The notes beneath the pieces are model-generated. The model had not been told where the DNA came from. It searched no databases and was given only the letters and a program-made list of their open reading frames with translations. The position numbers and the translations under genes were made by a program. This document shows positions 35,637 to 43,105 of a DNA stretch of 48,378 nt, piece after piece. Origin of the DNA: Balneolaceae bacterium (lineage in GTDB: Bacteria; Bacteroidota; Rhodothermia; Balneolales; Balneolaceae); the NCBI GenBank assembly GCA_020832285.1, contig JAFIFB010000130.1, positions 1 to 48,378 on the forward strand. The letters run 5' to 3'. Numbering within the stretch: position 1 is the first letter of the stretch; each line of letters starts with the position of its first letter.

Positions 35637-37109
35637 TCAATTCTTCTCCATTCGATTCTTAAGCTTTTCACCTTTAGGCGTTAATCGGTATTTCTGATTC
35701 GGATGGTTGGGACTTTTCGGATGTGTCATTTCTATGAATCCTGATTTCATAGCTGGTTCCATGTAATGAAGCCTGAAGTAGTCATCGTGTTTCAAACCCA
35801 ACTTTCTCTGTATTTCAGAACGTTTCATTGCACCTTCTAAAACGCTCAAAACTTTTCGAACTTCCCCAGTAACTTCCCCAGTAACTTCCCCAGTAGCTTC
35901 CCCACTAACTTGTCCGGTAACTTGTCCGGCAGCTTGTCCGGTGTGAATCGGGATAATGGTTTTGAAAACATCCCCTTCAATAAATTCAGGTTTGGTGCCC
36001 GGAGTGTAAAGTCCGCAATATTTGTAGGTATTCCGAATGCCCGATCCAAGTTCATCAGCCCGGCCGATTTCTTTAAAAAAGCGGGCAATCATCGGGTTTT
36101 TGGGATATGGAGAGAAATTATCAGGATCGATGTTCCCCCTGCCATGAGGCTTATTCCAATTCTCAGTGAAGACTCGTTCTTTTTCGATTACCATTTTGGC
36201 AGGATAGGGATTGGTAAATTCACGGTGGATGAGCACATTACCAATCACCTCCCTGAATATCCGGTCCCGAAGGTTGATACGCTGGTCGCCTTCCAGGTGA
36301 AATTTTTCCGACAGGTGTTTGGCAATGAAATCCATCAGCCGGTCATAGCTTTCGATCAGATTAACCCGAATATCATCCCGGTCATCGTAACGATCTGTAT
36401 TCTGAACTCGAACAATAGCATCCGTTTTAAAATGAGGGAGTACACTGGCAATCACCTCATCCTTGCCAAGCAGTAATACGGCAGCAAGAGTATAGCCGGT
36501 TTCTCCCGTTTGCATATCCTTTTTATGGAGTCCGGCAGATTTAAGAAGCTCCTCGTTGTCCATTTCCAGCCATGGATGGTCCGGGCGCTGGCTCCGGGCC
36601 AATTTTTTTACGCGGTCAAACAGCGATTCATTAAAGTTATCCAGATCAACATAGGGGTACACCTTATTTTCCGTGTAATTGCTCTGTTTTCGCAGGTACA
36701 ATTGAGTAACCTGTTCCGGCTGATGCGTAATATCAAAGTCTCCGTCTTCATTACGGTCGATTATCTTTCCGGTGGTGTTGTGCACCTGCGAACTTTCCGG
36801 TACATACACCACGATTACCTTTTTACCATTCAGCTCCACCACTTCGGGTGACAGATAGTAAGGCGGACTGAGTTTTTGCGGATTATTGGCATTGGTAACA
36901 ATGTTATCTAAAATTCCCTGCACGGCTTCGTCATCCACACCGGTTACCGTACCGTCATTGTCAACGCCGAGTAGCAGGTGTCCGCCTTGCCTGTTAAGAA
37001 AAGCACATACCGACTCAAAAGCATTCTTGTTGAGCTTCGTTTCAGACGATTTAAATTCAACGGAAATCCCTTCGCCCTGGTTGATGATATCTTGCAGGTT
37101 TGTCATCAT
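35637..37109 (-). CDS. AlbA_2 (Schlafen-like) ATP-binding transcriptional regulator with tetrapeptide repeat linker
   Basis: This 490-residue protein has an N-terminal AlbA_2/SLFN-type domain (about 1-150; GEGISVEFKSSETKL, FLNRQGGHLLLGVDNDG). The middle region ends in an HATPase_c_4 module (about 265-385; FREVIGNVLIHREFTNP and ELGSGIRN). A linker of seven tetrapeptides follows (TGQA to TGEV, about 390-418), and then a winged-helix-like tail (SEIQRKLGLKHDDYFRLHYM). This matches COG2865-type predicted regulators, often found in accessory or defence regions. Two adjacent ATGs at 37109 and 37106 are possible starts. Its first ATG overlaps the stop of a 36-codon frame (ATGA). Its minus-strand neighbours are the Mre11/Rad50 pair downstream and a cassette array upstream. 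Confidence 0.88.
   Translation of the reverse strand: MMTNLQDIINQGEGISVEFKSSETKLNKNAFESVCAFLNRQGGHLLLGVDNDGTVTGVDDEAVQGILDNIVTNANNPQKLSPPYYLSPEVVELNGKKVIVVYVPESSQVHNTTGKIIDRNEDGDFDITHQPEQVTQLYLRKQSNYTENKVYPYVDLDNFNESLFDRVKKLARSQRPDHPWLEMDNEELLKSAGLHKKDMQTGETGYTLAAVLLLGKDEVIASVLPHFKTDAIVRVQNTDRYDDRDDIRVNLIESYDRLMDFIAKHLSEKFHLEGDQRINLRDRIFREVIGNVLIHREFTNPYPAKMVIEKERVFTENWNKPHGRGNIDPDNFSPYPKNPMIARFFKEIGRADELGSGIRNTYKYCGLYTPGTKPEFIEGDVFKTIIPIHTGQAAGQVTGQVSGEATGEVTGEVTGEVRKVLSVLEGAMKRSEIQRKLGLKHDDYFRLHYMEPAMKSGFIEMTHPKSPNHPNQKYRLTPKGEKLKNRMEKN
35859..35942 (-). repeat. 12-bp tandem repeat in the AlbA_2 gene, seven units
   Basis: Seven units of 12 bp follow each other without gaps: three identical AACTTCCCCAGT, then AGCTTCCCCACT, and three of the AACTTGTCCGGT type (plus-strand reading). 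They encode a run of T-G-E-V and T-G-Q-V-like tetrapeptides. Whole codons repeat, so slippage would change linker length without breaking the frame. AlbA_2 proteins of other bacteria are known to carry such linkers. Confidence 0.9.
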
Positions 37110-37257
37110 TCTTTCTTTATAATACAGAATTCAAAATTTCCGAATTTGTGCTCAATCAGGTCGATTTCCACCTCTTGGTTTTTGATCAGTTTTTTTATAA
37201 TGGTGGTGAGGTTCATTCTGAATGTACCTGAAAATAACCATCTGCTTGTTATCATTT

Positions 37258-37350
37258 GAATAACGGCTCGGCATTTCTGCGGCGTGGCAATTAATTTTGA
37301 ATTCGTCTAAATAACGCTTGCACGTCCGCAGGAAATGCTGGTTGTTATAG
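37258..37350 (-). other. attC recombination site (site 1), integron-type
   Basis: Read on the minus strand, this is R'' CTATAAC (37350-37344), a 5-base spacer, L'' GCATTTCCTGCGG (37338-37326), a 43-base loop, L' CCGCAGAAATGC (37282-37271), a 6-base spacer, and R' GTTATTC (37264-37258). L'' and L' pair over 12 bp with a single unpaired C, the extrahelical base that integron integrases use to choose the strand. R'' and R' pair over five bases. The 93 bp length is typical. It begins 18 bp after the stop of the cassette gene. Confidence 0.85.
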
Positions 37351-37368
37351 AGCAATGAAATTTTAATA

Positions 37369-38166
37369 TTAAAGTCCGATTGTCCTAACTATACCTATTT
37401 CAATCATTTCGTTATTAAATGAACTCTCCGATACTAATGCCTTTACTTGGAAATAGAAATCCTCATTAAGTTTTAGCGCTGCCATAGTGGTAATAACAAA
37501 ACTATTGTCTATATCCATTGCTATTATATTCTCTAAATTATTTCCCAATATGTTGTTTTGAGCTGCTTGTACTGTTATTAACATAGGGCCACCCCATGCT
37601 GTAATCGAGCTTTTGATACTAAAGAAGGCGAAACTATCACTATTTGTTTCTATTAACTGTTTCGAATTTTGCCAACTAAATGATGGTGAAATTGATAAAG
37701 TAATTCCTCTGGAATTATCTTTCTCAAAAAAACCTATTTTTAACGATGCATTAAGATTTCCAACTCCTCCAGATGAAAGTATTCGATTGACTGTCGCTGA
37801 GGCATCATTTGTAGTAGTAGGGGCCTGAATGTCTAAATTAATATCGTACATGCCTCTAAATGTTTGTGGATCATTATCCTTAATGCCCCATAATAAATCT
37901 GAATAGTTGCCTGTAGCTCTTGGTGATAGAAAATTCCCAGCAGTAAAATCTTCTGGTCTAAGAACTATGTCTACTGACAAATCTAAACTCGATAATTCAG
38001 GTTCAAAATCAACTTCAACTTCTGTTGTAAGTGTTCTAGGTGTAAGATATTCAACAAGACTGTTTCTAGGATTATTTAAAGAGTTCTGATTTATGTGTTG
38101 GCCAAAAAGGCAACTAGGGAATAAAAACAAAAACCCAAAAATTATCTTTTTATTCAAAATTTCCAT
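37369..38166 (-). CDS. Cassette-borne secreted protein of unknown function
   Basis: I do not recognise this 265-residue protein. It has a signal peptide (about 1-22, FLFLFPSCLFGQ; the Cys before LFGQ might make it a lipoprotein but the box is poor). A mature part follows with beta-rich wording (TTEVEVDFEPELSSLDLSV, LRPEDFTAGN, LNASLKIGFFE, ITLSISPSFSWQ) and a C-terminal strand EIGIVRTIGL. It could be a small outer-membrane or periplasmic beta protein. It is AT-rich compared with the core genes. It lies 48 bp after one attC-like site and its stop is 18 bp before another, which is the position of a gene inside an integron cassette. Confidence 0.75.
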   Translation of the reverse strand: MEILNKKIIFGFLFLFPSCLFGQHINQNSLNNPRNSLVEYLTPRTLTTEVEVDFEPELSSLDLSVDIVLRPEDFTAGNFLSPRATGNYSDLLWGIKDNDPQTFRGMYDINLDIQAPTTTNDASATVNRILSSGGVGNLNASLKIGFFEKDNSRGITLSISPSFSWQNSKQLIETNSDSFAFFSIKSSITAWGGPMLITVQAAQNNILGNNLENIIAMDIDNSFVITTMAALKLNEDFYFQVKALVSESSFNNEMIEIGIVRTIGL

Positions 38167-38214
38167 AGCGAGTTTGTAATTGTAAGTTTATTGATAATTT
38201 AACATTCTAAAGCT

Positions 38215-38300
38215 CTATAATGGTCTGGCGATTGTGCGGCGAGGCGACCCATTCTCCAATGCCCCGAAGTCAAAACAAATCCGCACGAACCGCTTGAAGG
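38215..38300 (-). other. attC-like site (site 2), degenerate R''
   Basis: On the minus strand, R' reads ATTATAG (38221-38215). L'/L'' pairs (38228-38239 with 38281-38293) form GCGGTTCGTGCGG against CCGCACAATCGC with one extra C and one G-T pair. The R'' end has lost the AAC triplet (CCTTCAAG where site 3 has CCTTAACAAG). It is the 5' flank of the cassette gene at 38166. It is near-identical to site 3, including the terminator upstream of it, so the two share an origin. Loss of the core bases suggests reduced recombination. Confidence 0.7.
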
Positions 38301-38909
38301 AATCTTCGTGCGACTGATGCCAAATAACCAATCTCTGCCCTTTTTTCCAAGAACAAAAAACCCGGACAACCTCCTGTCCGGCAGGCGCTGGAAAGACCCG
38401 ATGCAGGCGATTCAAAAACAACGTGGATGAACTGGTTTCCATCAGCGATTGTGCAAGACTGATTACCCAACCCGGCCCCAGGCACCGTGGGAACGATGCT
38501 GCACGAGCAATGCAGGCCCCATGTACCAGGCGACCGGCTGACAATCGGCACCTCTTCTAAAAACGCCGCATGGCCGAACCACACCGAATTTCAACAACGC
38601 AAGGCGGCCACCGCTACAAGCCAAAAAAGAAAAACCGACGAGCCGTCCGCCGTTCATAGCAATCACTCACAACTGCCCGCATTCTTCGATACATCCTGAC
38701 GCTTCGCACTGCCTGACCCAACCCTAACAACGCGAGGCCTGCCCCCGGATAGCGATCCTTTCTGAAAAAGCCAACGGCGCCCCGTTTGCCCGGAACTATT
38801 TCAACAGAAGCAGCCCATCAAAACGAGCCGGAGCCGGTAACAATCCACAAATATAAAAAAAGCAAAAACCCCGGATCCACCTGCCCCACAATCCCGCGCG
38901 CCTGACGGA
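38301..38909 (-). other. ORF-less cassette between attC sites 4 and 2
   Basis: Some 610 bp, bounded by two attC-like sites in the same orientation. It is GC-richer than its neighbours and I see no gene with sound wording; the short frames are rich in Cys, Arg and Gly and lack a start with context. Cassettes without a protein gene are known in integrons and may carry RNA, a promoter or a decayed gene. A terminator and site 2 close it on the minus-strand 3' side. Confidence 0.55.
38353..38381 (-). terminator. Rho-independent terminator, copy 1 of the cassette-end repeat
   Basis: On the minus strand CCGGACA (38381-38375), a 6-base loop, TGTCCGG (38368-38362), then GTTTTTTG. The stem has seven perfect pairs. 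It precedes attC site 2 and is copied with it at 40065-40094. Confidence 0.85.
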
Positions 38910-38999
38910 GCTTAACGGTTTGACAATTACGCTGCGGGACAGCACACTCAAAAGTCAGGCAACCAACGTGAACCGGTCAGAAAGAATTGCTGGTTATAG
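38910..38999 (-). other. attC-like site (site 4), weaker pairing
   Basis: Minus strand: R'' CTATAAC (38999-38993) to R' GTTAAGC (38916-38910, matching the GTTRRRY consensus). L'' (38989-38978, CAATTCTTTCTG) and L' (38934-38924) pair over CAATT/AATTG and CTG/CAG but mismatch in between, with one extra base. Length is 90 bp. It starts 19 bp after the stop of the 39019 gene, the usual position. Confidence 0.6.
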
Positions 39000-39018
39000 T
39001 GCGTACAACTTTCTAGTT

Positions 39019-39903
39019 TTATGTATAATTATACTTTATTTCTGCTTTTGCGATAACATGTTCAAGTATATTTTTTAATATTTTTTCCCATTCTTTGCTT
39101 GATTTAGGGATTTCATATATCACTGCATCATCATCAATTATTTTGTTTTGATCTTTTGACCAATAGACCCAATTTTTTTCACCATCAATTTTAAATATCA
39201 ACTTAGAATCTGCTGACCAATACAATTCACCAGCATAAATTGATGCATTTAAGTCCCGATCTTGCTTATCAATTGTAAATAATATTTCTGGTATAATATT
39301 TTCAAGTTCAGGACTTCTTACACTTAACGCTATATAAAGGAAAAGATCACTAAAATGAATTTTTGCAAAATAATGTGCAGCTTCTTTGCTGATTAACTTG
39401 GATGGAAATCTGGGAAATTCGACTTTTGAAACACTACTATTGGGAATTTTGGAATAAGATTTTAAAAGCTCCTCAAGAATTGAAAAAATTGTCTGGTATG
39501 TCTTAAGCCACTCTTTATTTAATAATTCTTCATGTTCTTTCTTTTTTATTTCTTCTCTATTTAATTCTAAAACCTTAAGATTTTTATTTGATTCAAATTC
39601 TTCAGCCCAATCGTCAAATTTGGTTTCGATTTTTAACAATTCTTTATTTTCATCAATTTGTTTCACAGCACTTAATTCTTGTCTAAACTCTTTAATTTCA
39701 CTTTCAAAATAGCTTTTAAGATTCCCTTCAGAATCCTGAACTACTTGTTTTCTACTAATAATTGCACCTTTGGTGGTTAAAAAAAGACCTAATATTTGAG
39801 AGATAACACCTGCAAAAATGCTTAATGAGCTAGCTATCAAAGGGCTAATTAAGAGGATGCCAATTCCAAAAAGTAGAATTCCAATAATTGTAATTTTATT
39901 CAT
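39019..39903 (-). CDS. Cassette-borne membrane protein with coiled coil, unknown function
   Basis: This 294-residue protein shows two N-terminal membrane helices (about 3-24 and 26-45, ITIIGILLFGIGILLISPLIA then IFAGVISQILGLFL) and a coiled-coil region (about 65-135, rich in Glu, Lys and Leu). A soluble C-terminal domain follows (about 150-294) with Trp-rich segments (LYWSADSKLIF, NWVYWSKDQNKI). I do not recognise a family. Base composition is far lower in GC than the core genes, a mark of transfer. It lies 21 bp after attC site 3 and its stop is 19 bp before attC site 4, so it is a complete cassette. Many cassette genes of unknown function serve in phage or stress defence; this one is untested. 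Confidence 0.8.
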   Translation of the reverse strand: MNKITIIGILLFGIGILLISPLIASSLSIFAGVISQILGLFLTTKGAIISRKQVVQDSEGNLKSYFESEIKEFRQELSAVKQIDENKELLKIETKFDDWAEEFESNKNLKVLELNREEIKKKEHEELLNKEWLKTYQTIFSILEELLKSYSKIPNSSVSKVEFPRFPSKLISKEAAHYFAKIHFSDLFLYIALSVRSPELENIIPEILFTIDKQDRDLNASIYAGELYWSADSKLIFKIDGEKNWVYWSKDQNKIIDDDAVIYEIPKSSKEWEKILKNILEHVIAKAEIKYNYT

Positions 39904-39924
39904 TCGTCGATTTCCTTTTCAGTA

Positions 39925-40013
39925 CTATAACGGTCTGGCGGTTGTGAGGCGAGGCGATCCATTTTCCAACGCCCCCTAAGCCTAAACGAATCCGCACAAA
40001 CCGCTTGTTAAGG
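39925..40013 (-). other. attC recombination site (site 3), integron-type
   Basis: Minus strand: R'' CCTTAAC (40013-40007), spacer AA, L'' GCGGTTTGTGCGG (40004-39992), loop, L' CCTCACAACCGC (39949-39938), spacer CAGACC, R' GTTATAG (39931-39925). L''/L' pair with one unpaired T and one mismatch. Length is 89 bp. A terminator (40065-40094) lies upstream. Site 2 repeats the site and terminator with base changes and deletions. Confidence 0.8.
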
Positions 40014-40440
40014 AATATTCGTTCAGCTGTTGCCAAATAACCAATCTCTGCTCTGTTTTCCAAGAAAAAAAAAACCGGACAACCTCCTGTCCGGCAGGCG
40101 ATGAACTTTGCACACTTTCTTTCCGTAGCTTTATACGAAGGAGAGCTTTTTCAGATTCTGCCATGGGCATGCATTTGGCAAACGCAGTTGAGGGGGAATT
40201 GTCGCAATAAAAACAGTCCGACAGGTAAACATATGAACTGTCTGGATTATTAGAAGATCCCATATTTGACTATAAAGAATTATCAATCATAAGGGTACAT
40301 CACGTTTAACATAATTACTTGGTGATATCAGGTTCAGAAAGAATGAAACCAAATCATACCCAACCCACACCAAATAAAAGATTGCCTGTCATTTACACCA
40401 ATAACTTTAGTTATGCCTCTCTCGTCCGCTTGTTTTTCAA
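40014..40440. other. Region between attC site 3 and the cupin gene, 427 bp
   Basis: Holds terminator copy 2 (40065-40094) and no convincing gene. By analogy with the rest of the array it would be the remainder of a cassette that ends in site 3. A palindrome ATAACT-TT-AGTTAT lies at about 40401-40414, but I could not complete an attC around it. Confidence 0.55.
40065..40094 (-). terminator. Rho-independent terminator, copy 2 of the cassette-end repeat
   Basis: CCGGACA (40094-40088), a 6-base loop, TGTCCGG (40081-40075), then ten T on the minus strand. This is the strongest terminator in the window, just before attC site 3. Confidence 0.9.
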
Positions 40441-41037
40441 CTACGTTCGTGGCGTTATCCTTTTAGCCTGGCCCGATAGTTTGGCTAACAAGGCTAATGT
40501 CCCGAATATAATATTCTGCATGAAAAACGGGATTCCGCCAACCCGGTATTCATTCCGCAGTAAAAAAAGCATATATCCTGCCTGAATCATTGAGACATCC
40601 TCCCAGCTGCCGCCTCTTTCATTTGCCGATCTTGCCATCTCCCGAATAAACCAGCGGAAGTTATGGGCGGGGTCAATAAACCCTTTTACGACAACCGGCT
40701 CTGAATCGCTTCCGTTTTTAAAAGTGTGTACCTGGCCCGCCTTCACAACTGCTTTTTCACCGGCTTTTAAAGCAGACTCCTTTCCATCAATCTTAATGAT
40801 AAGAGTGCCTGATACCACTTCAAATCCCTCATCAGATACTGTATGAATGTGAGGTAATGGACCCGTTTTACCCGGTGCTATTTTTAGTTTTATTTCAAGT
40901 CGTCCTGTTTTTTCATCTTCAGGATAGGGGAAGATCAGAGTTTCCCCCTGCTTTTCAAGGTGTATTGTTTCCAAAGGCGTGCGAGATTGGATTAAGTTGT
41001 TTGAGAAGTGCTTATAAAGTTCACTAAATCTGATCAA
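40441..41037 (-). CDS. Cupin-domain protein with a C-terminal membrane segment
   Basis: This is a 198-residue protein. A single cupin barrel (about 30-125) contains LPHIHTVSDEGFEVVSGTL, in which two His and a Glu form a likely metal site, and a second motif GQVHTFKNGSDSEPVVVKG. After it comes a short helical part and a hydrophobic stretch near the end (MQNIIFGTLALLAKLSG). Its function is unknown. The frame has no ATG at its beginning; the best candidate is TTG at 41037, just downstream of a run of eight T, so either a rare start or a damaged 5' end is possible. It lies next to the cassette array but keeps the composition of the core genes. Confidence 0.75.
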   Translation of the reverse strand: MIRFSELYKHFSNNLIQSRTPLETIHLEKQGETLIFPYPEDEKTGRLEIKLKIAPGKTGPLPHIHTVSDEGFEVVSGTLIIKIDGKESALKAGEKAVVKAGQVHTFKNGSDSEPVVVKGFIDPAHNFRWFIREMARSANERGGSWEDVSMIQAGYMLFLLRNEYRVGGIPFFMQNIIFGTLALLAKLSGQAKRITPRT

Positions 41038-41751
41038 AAAAAATTAAAAATACAACAGCCTGAGCCGGATATTTCGCCAGGCAATTAATTTAATTCAAGC
41101 CATTTCCGGGCAAATTCAGTACACAGATTAAATTCGAAACAACACAATCTGTTCTCTGTTTTTTGTGGTTTCTCCAGGATTCGTTTACCTGCGAGATCGT
41201 TAAAGAACTGCCCCACGGTTCTTTCGCCATAGCACTCTGCAACCATATCTCTCGTGGTTGCAGTAAAAAAGAATTCGAGCGGACCGAACACAGAAATGGA
41301 CATAAAGATTCTCATCACTTATGTGGCAGCCGATATCAGGGCTTCCAACAGGTATAGACATCCGCACTGTGCCAAAACTCCACTCACAGCTCAAAGTTTT
41401 CCAGTCATCGATTGCAGAAATTTTCAGGATAAATATCCTGGCCAAATGAGCAATACAGAATTCTTCCCTGTTTAAAATCATGTAAAATAAATTCAAACCA
41501 TCCGGGCCAGCAAACGTTGAAGATTCTGATATTGTTATTTATAAGAGTGTAAATAAGAAATTTCTGATCACCTGAGAATCATCAGATATTTGATGGTTTT
41601 GGAATCAATTTCACACTTTTAACGAATTTATTTTACCTGAAATTTATAATTTTTTAAATCTTTATTTCAAACGAACATATAGGTTTCTCGTCAAAATATC
41701 TAAACACGCGAACTAATATATATCCGCAATTCAATTTTAATTAAACCAATA
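41038..41751. other. Divergent intergenic region before the efflux operon, 714 bp
   Basis: A minus-strand frame at 41085-41315 (77 residues, VAECYGERTVGQFFNDLAGK) has coherent wording but no recognisable family; a neighbouring frame at about 41200-41496 overlaps it, so a decayed gene with frameshifts is a fair guess. Positions 41500-41751 are AT-rich, with no gene, and must carry the promoter of the RND operon. Confidence 0.5.
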
Positions 41752-43074
41752 ATGAATATCAGCAATTTTACTGTGATCGGTTTCGCGCCATTATTCGTAG
41801 CTGCCCTGGCCATCACACTGATGGGATGCAGCGAAGACGAGGAGTTTGGCGACGAAGATTTTGGCACCCCCGTTCCTGTAGTAGAAGCGATCCAGGTACA
41901 GGAAGGAACCCTTCCGCTTGTCCATCGAACAACCGGAGAAATGCGTGCAAGAAATCAGGTGGATATCTTCCCGGAAATTAATGCACGAGTAACTGAAGTT
42001 TTGGTTAATGATGGAGACAGAGTAGAAGAGGGCGAGCCCCTGGTGCAATTGCGTGATGATGACATCCGTGAACAACTTAACCAGGCCGAATTTGATTACC
42101 AGATTGCGGATGCACAGGTCCGTCAGGCCGAAGCGGCGCTTAGGCGCTTGCAAGCGCAGTTTGTGCGCACACAGCAACTTGCGGAGCAGGATCTTGAATC
42201 TGAGCTTGAACTTGAAACCATACAGGCTGATATCGACGAGGCACAGGCCAGTGTGGATCTTGCCCGCTCCCAGATGGAACGAGCATCTTCTCAGGTAGAA
42301 GAACAGCGAACGAATCTCGAAAATACGGTGGTACGCGCACCGATCGATGGTGTAGTCGGTAGCCGCGACGCCGAAGTGGGACAGCACGTTGACTCCTCCA
42401 CCCGACTGTTCCAGATCGGTGATATCGACAACATGCGAATATTTGTTCCCCTTACAGAAAGAATGAGCAGTGCCATTCAACCCGGCAGCCAGGCGATGCT
42501 GGTCACATCACCGGATGATATCGAAAACCCGGGAGTGGAAGCCGTTGTGGTTCGCATTTCTCCGTTCCTGGACCCGATCACACACTCTGCTATTGCCGAG
42601 CTTGAAGTACTCGAAAACGAAAGAGTACTCAGGCCCGGGATGTTCGTAAGTGTGGACATAGTTTACGGTGAGAGCGAACAAGCGGTACTTGTTCCAAAAA
42701 CAGCGCTTTATGATCACCCGATTGAAGGAGAGACCGGCATTTACCTGGCGGATATGGAAACCAGTCAGCTTGAATTTGATGACGTTCAGGTACCTGAGGA
42801 ACAACTTGAAGAAGAGGATGAACTGACCGCCACTGCCGATCCTGTAGATATAACTTTCGTGCCGGTCCAGATAATCGCCGAAAGCGGTGGCATGGCCGGT
42901 GTACTGGGCCTCAACATTGAAAACGGATGGGTGGTTACAGTAGGTCAAAACCAAATTGCTGAATGGGAAAGCGAGCAGGCCCACATTCGAACCGTAGATC
43001 TGGAGTATATTCTGGAGCTCCAGAATCTGCAAACCCGCGACATGGAAAGCATCATTTTTGGAAATAATAACTGA
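41752..43074 (+). CDS. RND efflux periplasmic adaptor, lipoprotein (HlyD/MFP family)
   Basis: This is a 440-residue adaptor that links the inner-membrane pump to an outer-membrane channel. A lipobox (ITLMGC, Cys26) anchors it by lipid. The first lipoyl half (about 55-90, DIFPEINARVTEVLVNDGDRVEEGE) is followed by a long helical hairpin (about 95-190, with LDLARSQMERASSQVEEQ-like heptads), then the second lipoyl half TVVRAPIDGVVGSRDAEVGQ. The beta-barrel and membrane-proximal domains follow with the segment VLRPGMFVSVDIVYG. It starts the operon and the pump follows 31 bp downstream. No outer-membrane factor gene is in view. Confidence 0.93.
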   Translation: MNISNFTVIGFAPLFVAALAITLMGCSEDEEFGDEDFGTPVPVVEAIQVQEGTLPLVHRTTGEMRARNQVDIFPEINARVTEVLVNDGDRVEEGEPLVQLRDDDIREQLNQAEFDYQIADAQVRQAEAALRRLQAQFVRTQQLAEQDLESELELETIQADIDEAQASVDLARSQMERASSQVEEQRTNLENTVVRAPIDGVVGSRDAEVGQHVDSSTRLFQIGDIDNMRIFVPLTERMSSAIQPGSQAMLVTSPDDIENPGVEAVVVRISPFLDPITHSAIAELEVLENERVLRPGMFVSVDIVYGESEQAVLVPKTALYDHPIEGETGIYLADMETSQLEFDDVQVPEEQLEEEDELTATADPVDITFVPVQIIAESGGMAGVLGLNIENGWVVTVGQNQIAEWESEQAHIRTVDLEYILELQNLQTRDMESIIFGNNN

Positions 43075-43105
43075 ATACCAGAGCTGAACTGAAGAACAGT
43101 CCGAT

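Noticed and set aside
35859-35942. The 12-bp tandem repeat as a CRISPR-like array
   Set aside because: Units are contiguous without spacers and lie inside a coding frame.
37152-37355. A 67-residue frame taken as an independent gene
   Set aside because: It coincides with attC site 1 and starts at TTG, so it is probably a shadow of the site; only its possible join to the next frame is kept as a finding.
39982-40263. A 93-residue frame running across terminator copy 2 and attC site 3
   Set aside because: It reads through a terminator and an attC and its counterpart frame at copy 1 diverges in length; no protein signal.
40398-40458. A fifth attC around GGATAAC and GTTATTG at the end of the cupin gene
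   Set aside because: Only the outer five bases pair; there are no L''/L' arms with an extrahelical base between them.
41085-41315. A 77-residue minus-strand frame as a gene
   Set aside because: It has coherent wording but no start context, no family and a competing overlapping frame; listed only in the intergenic description.
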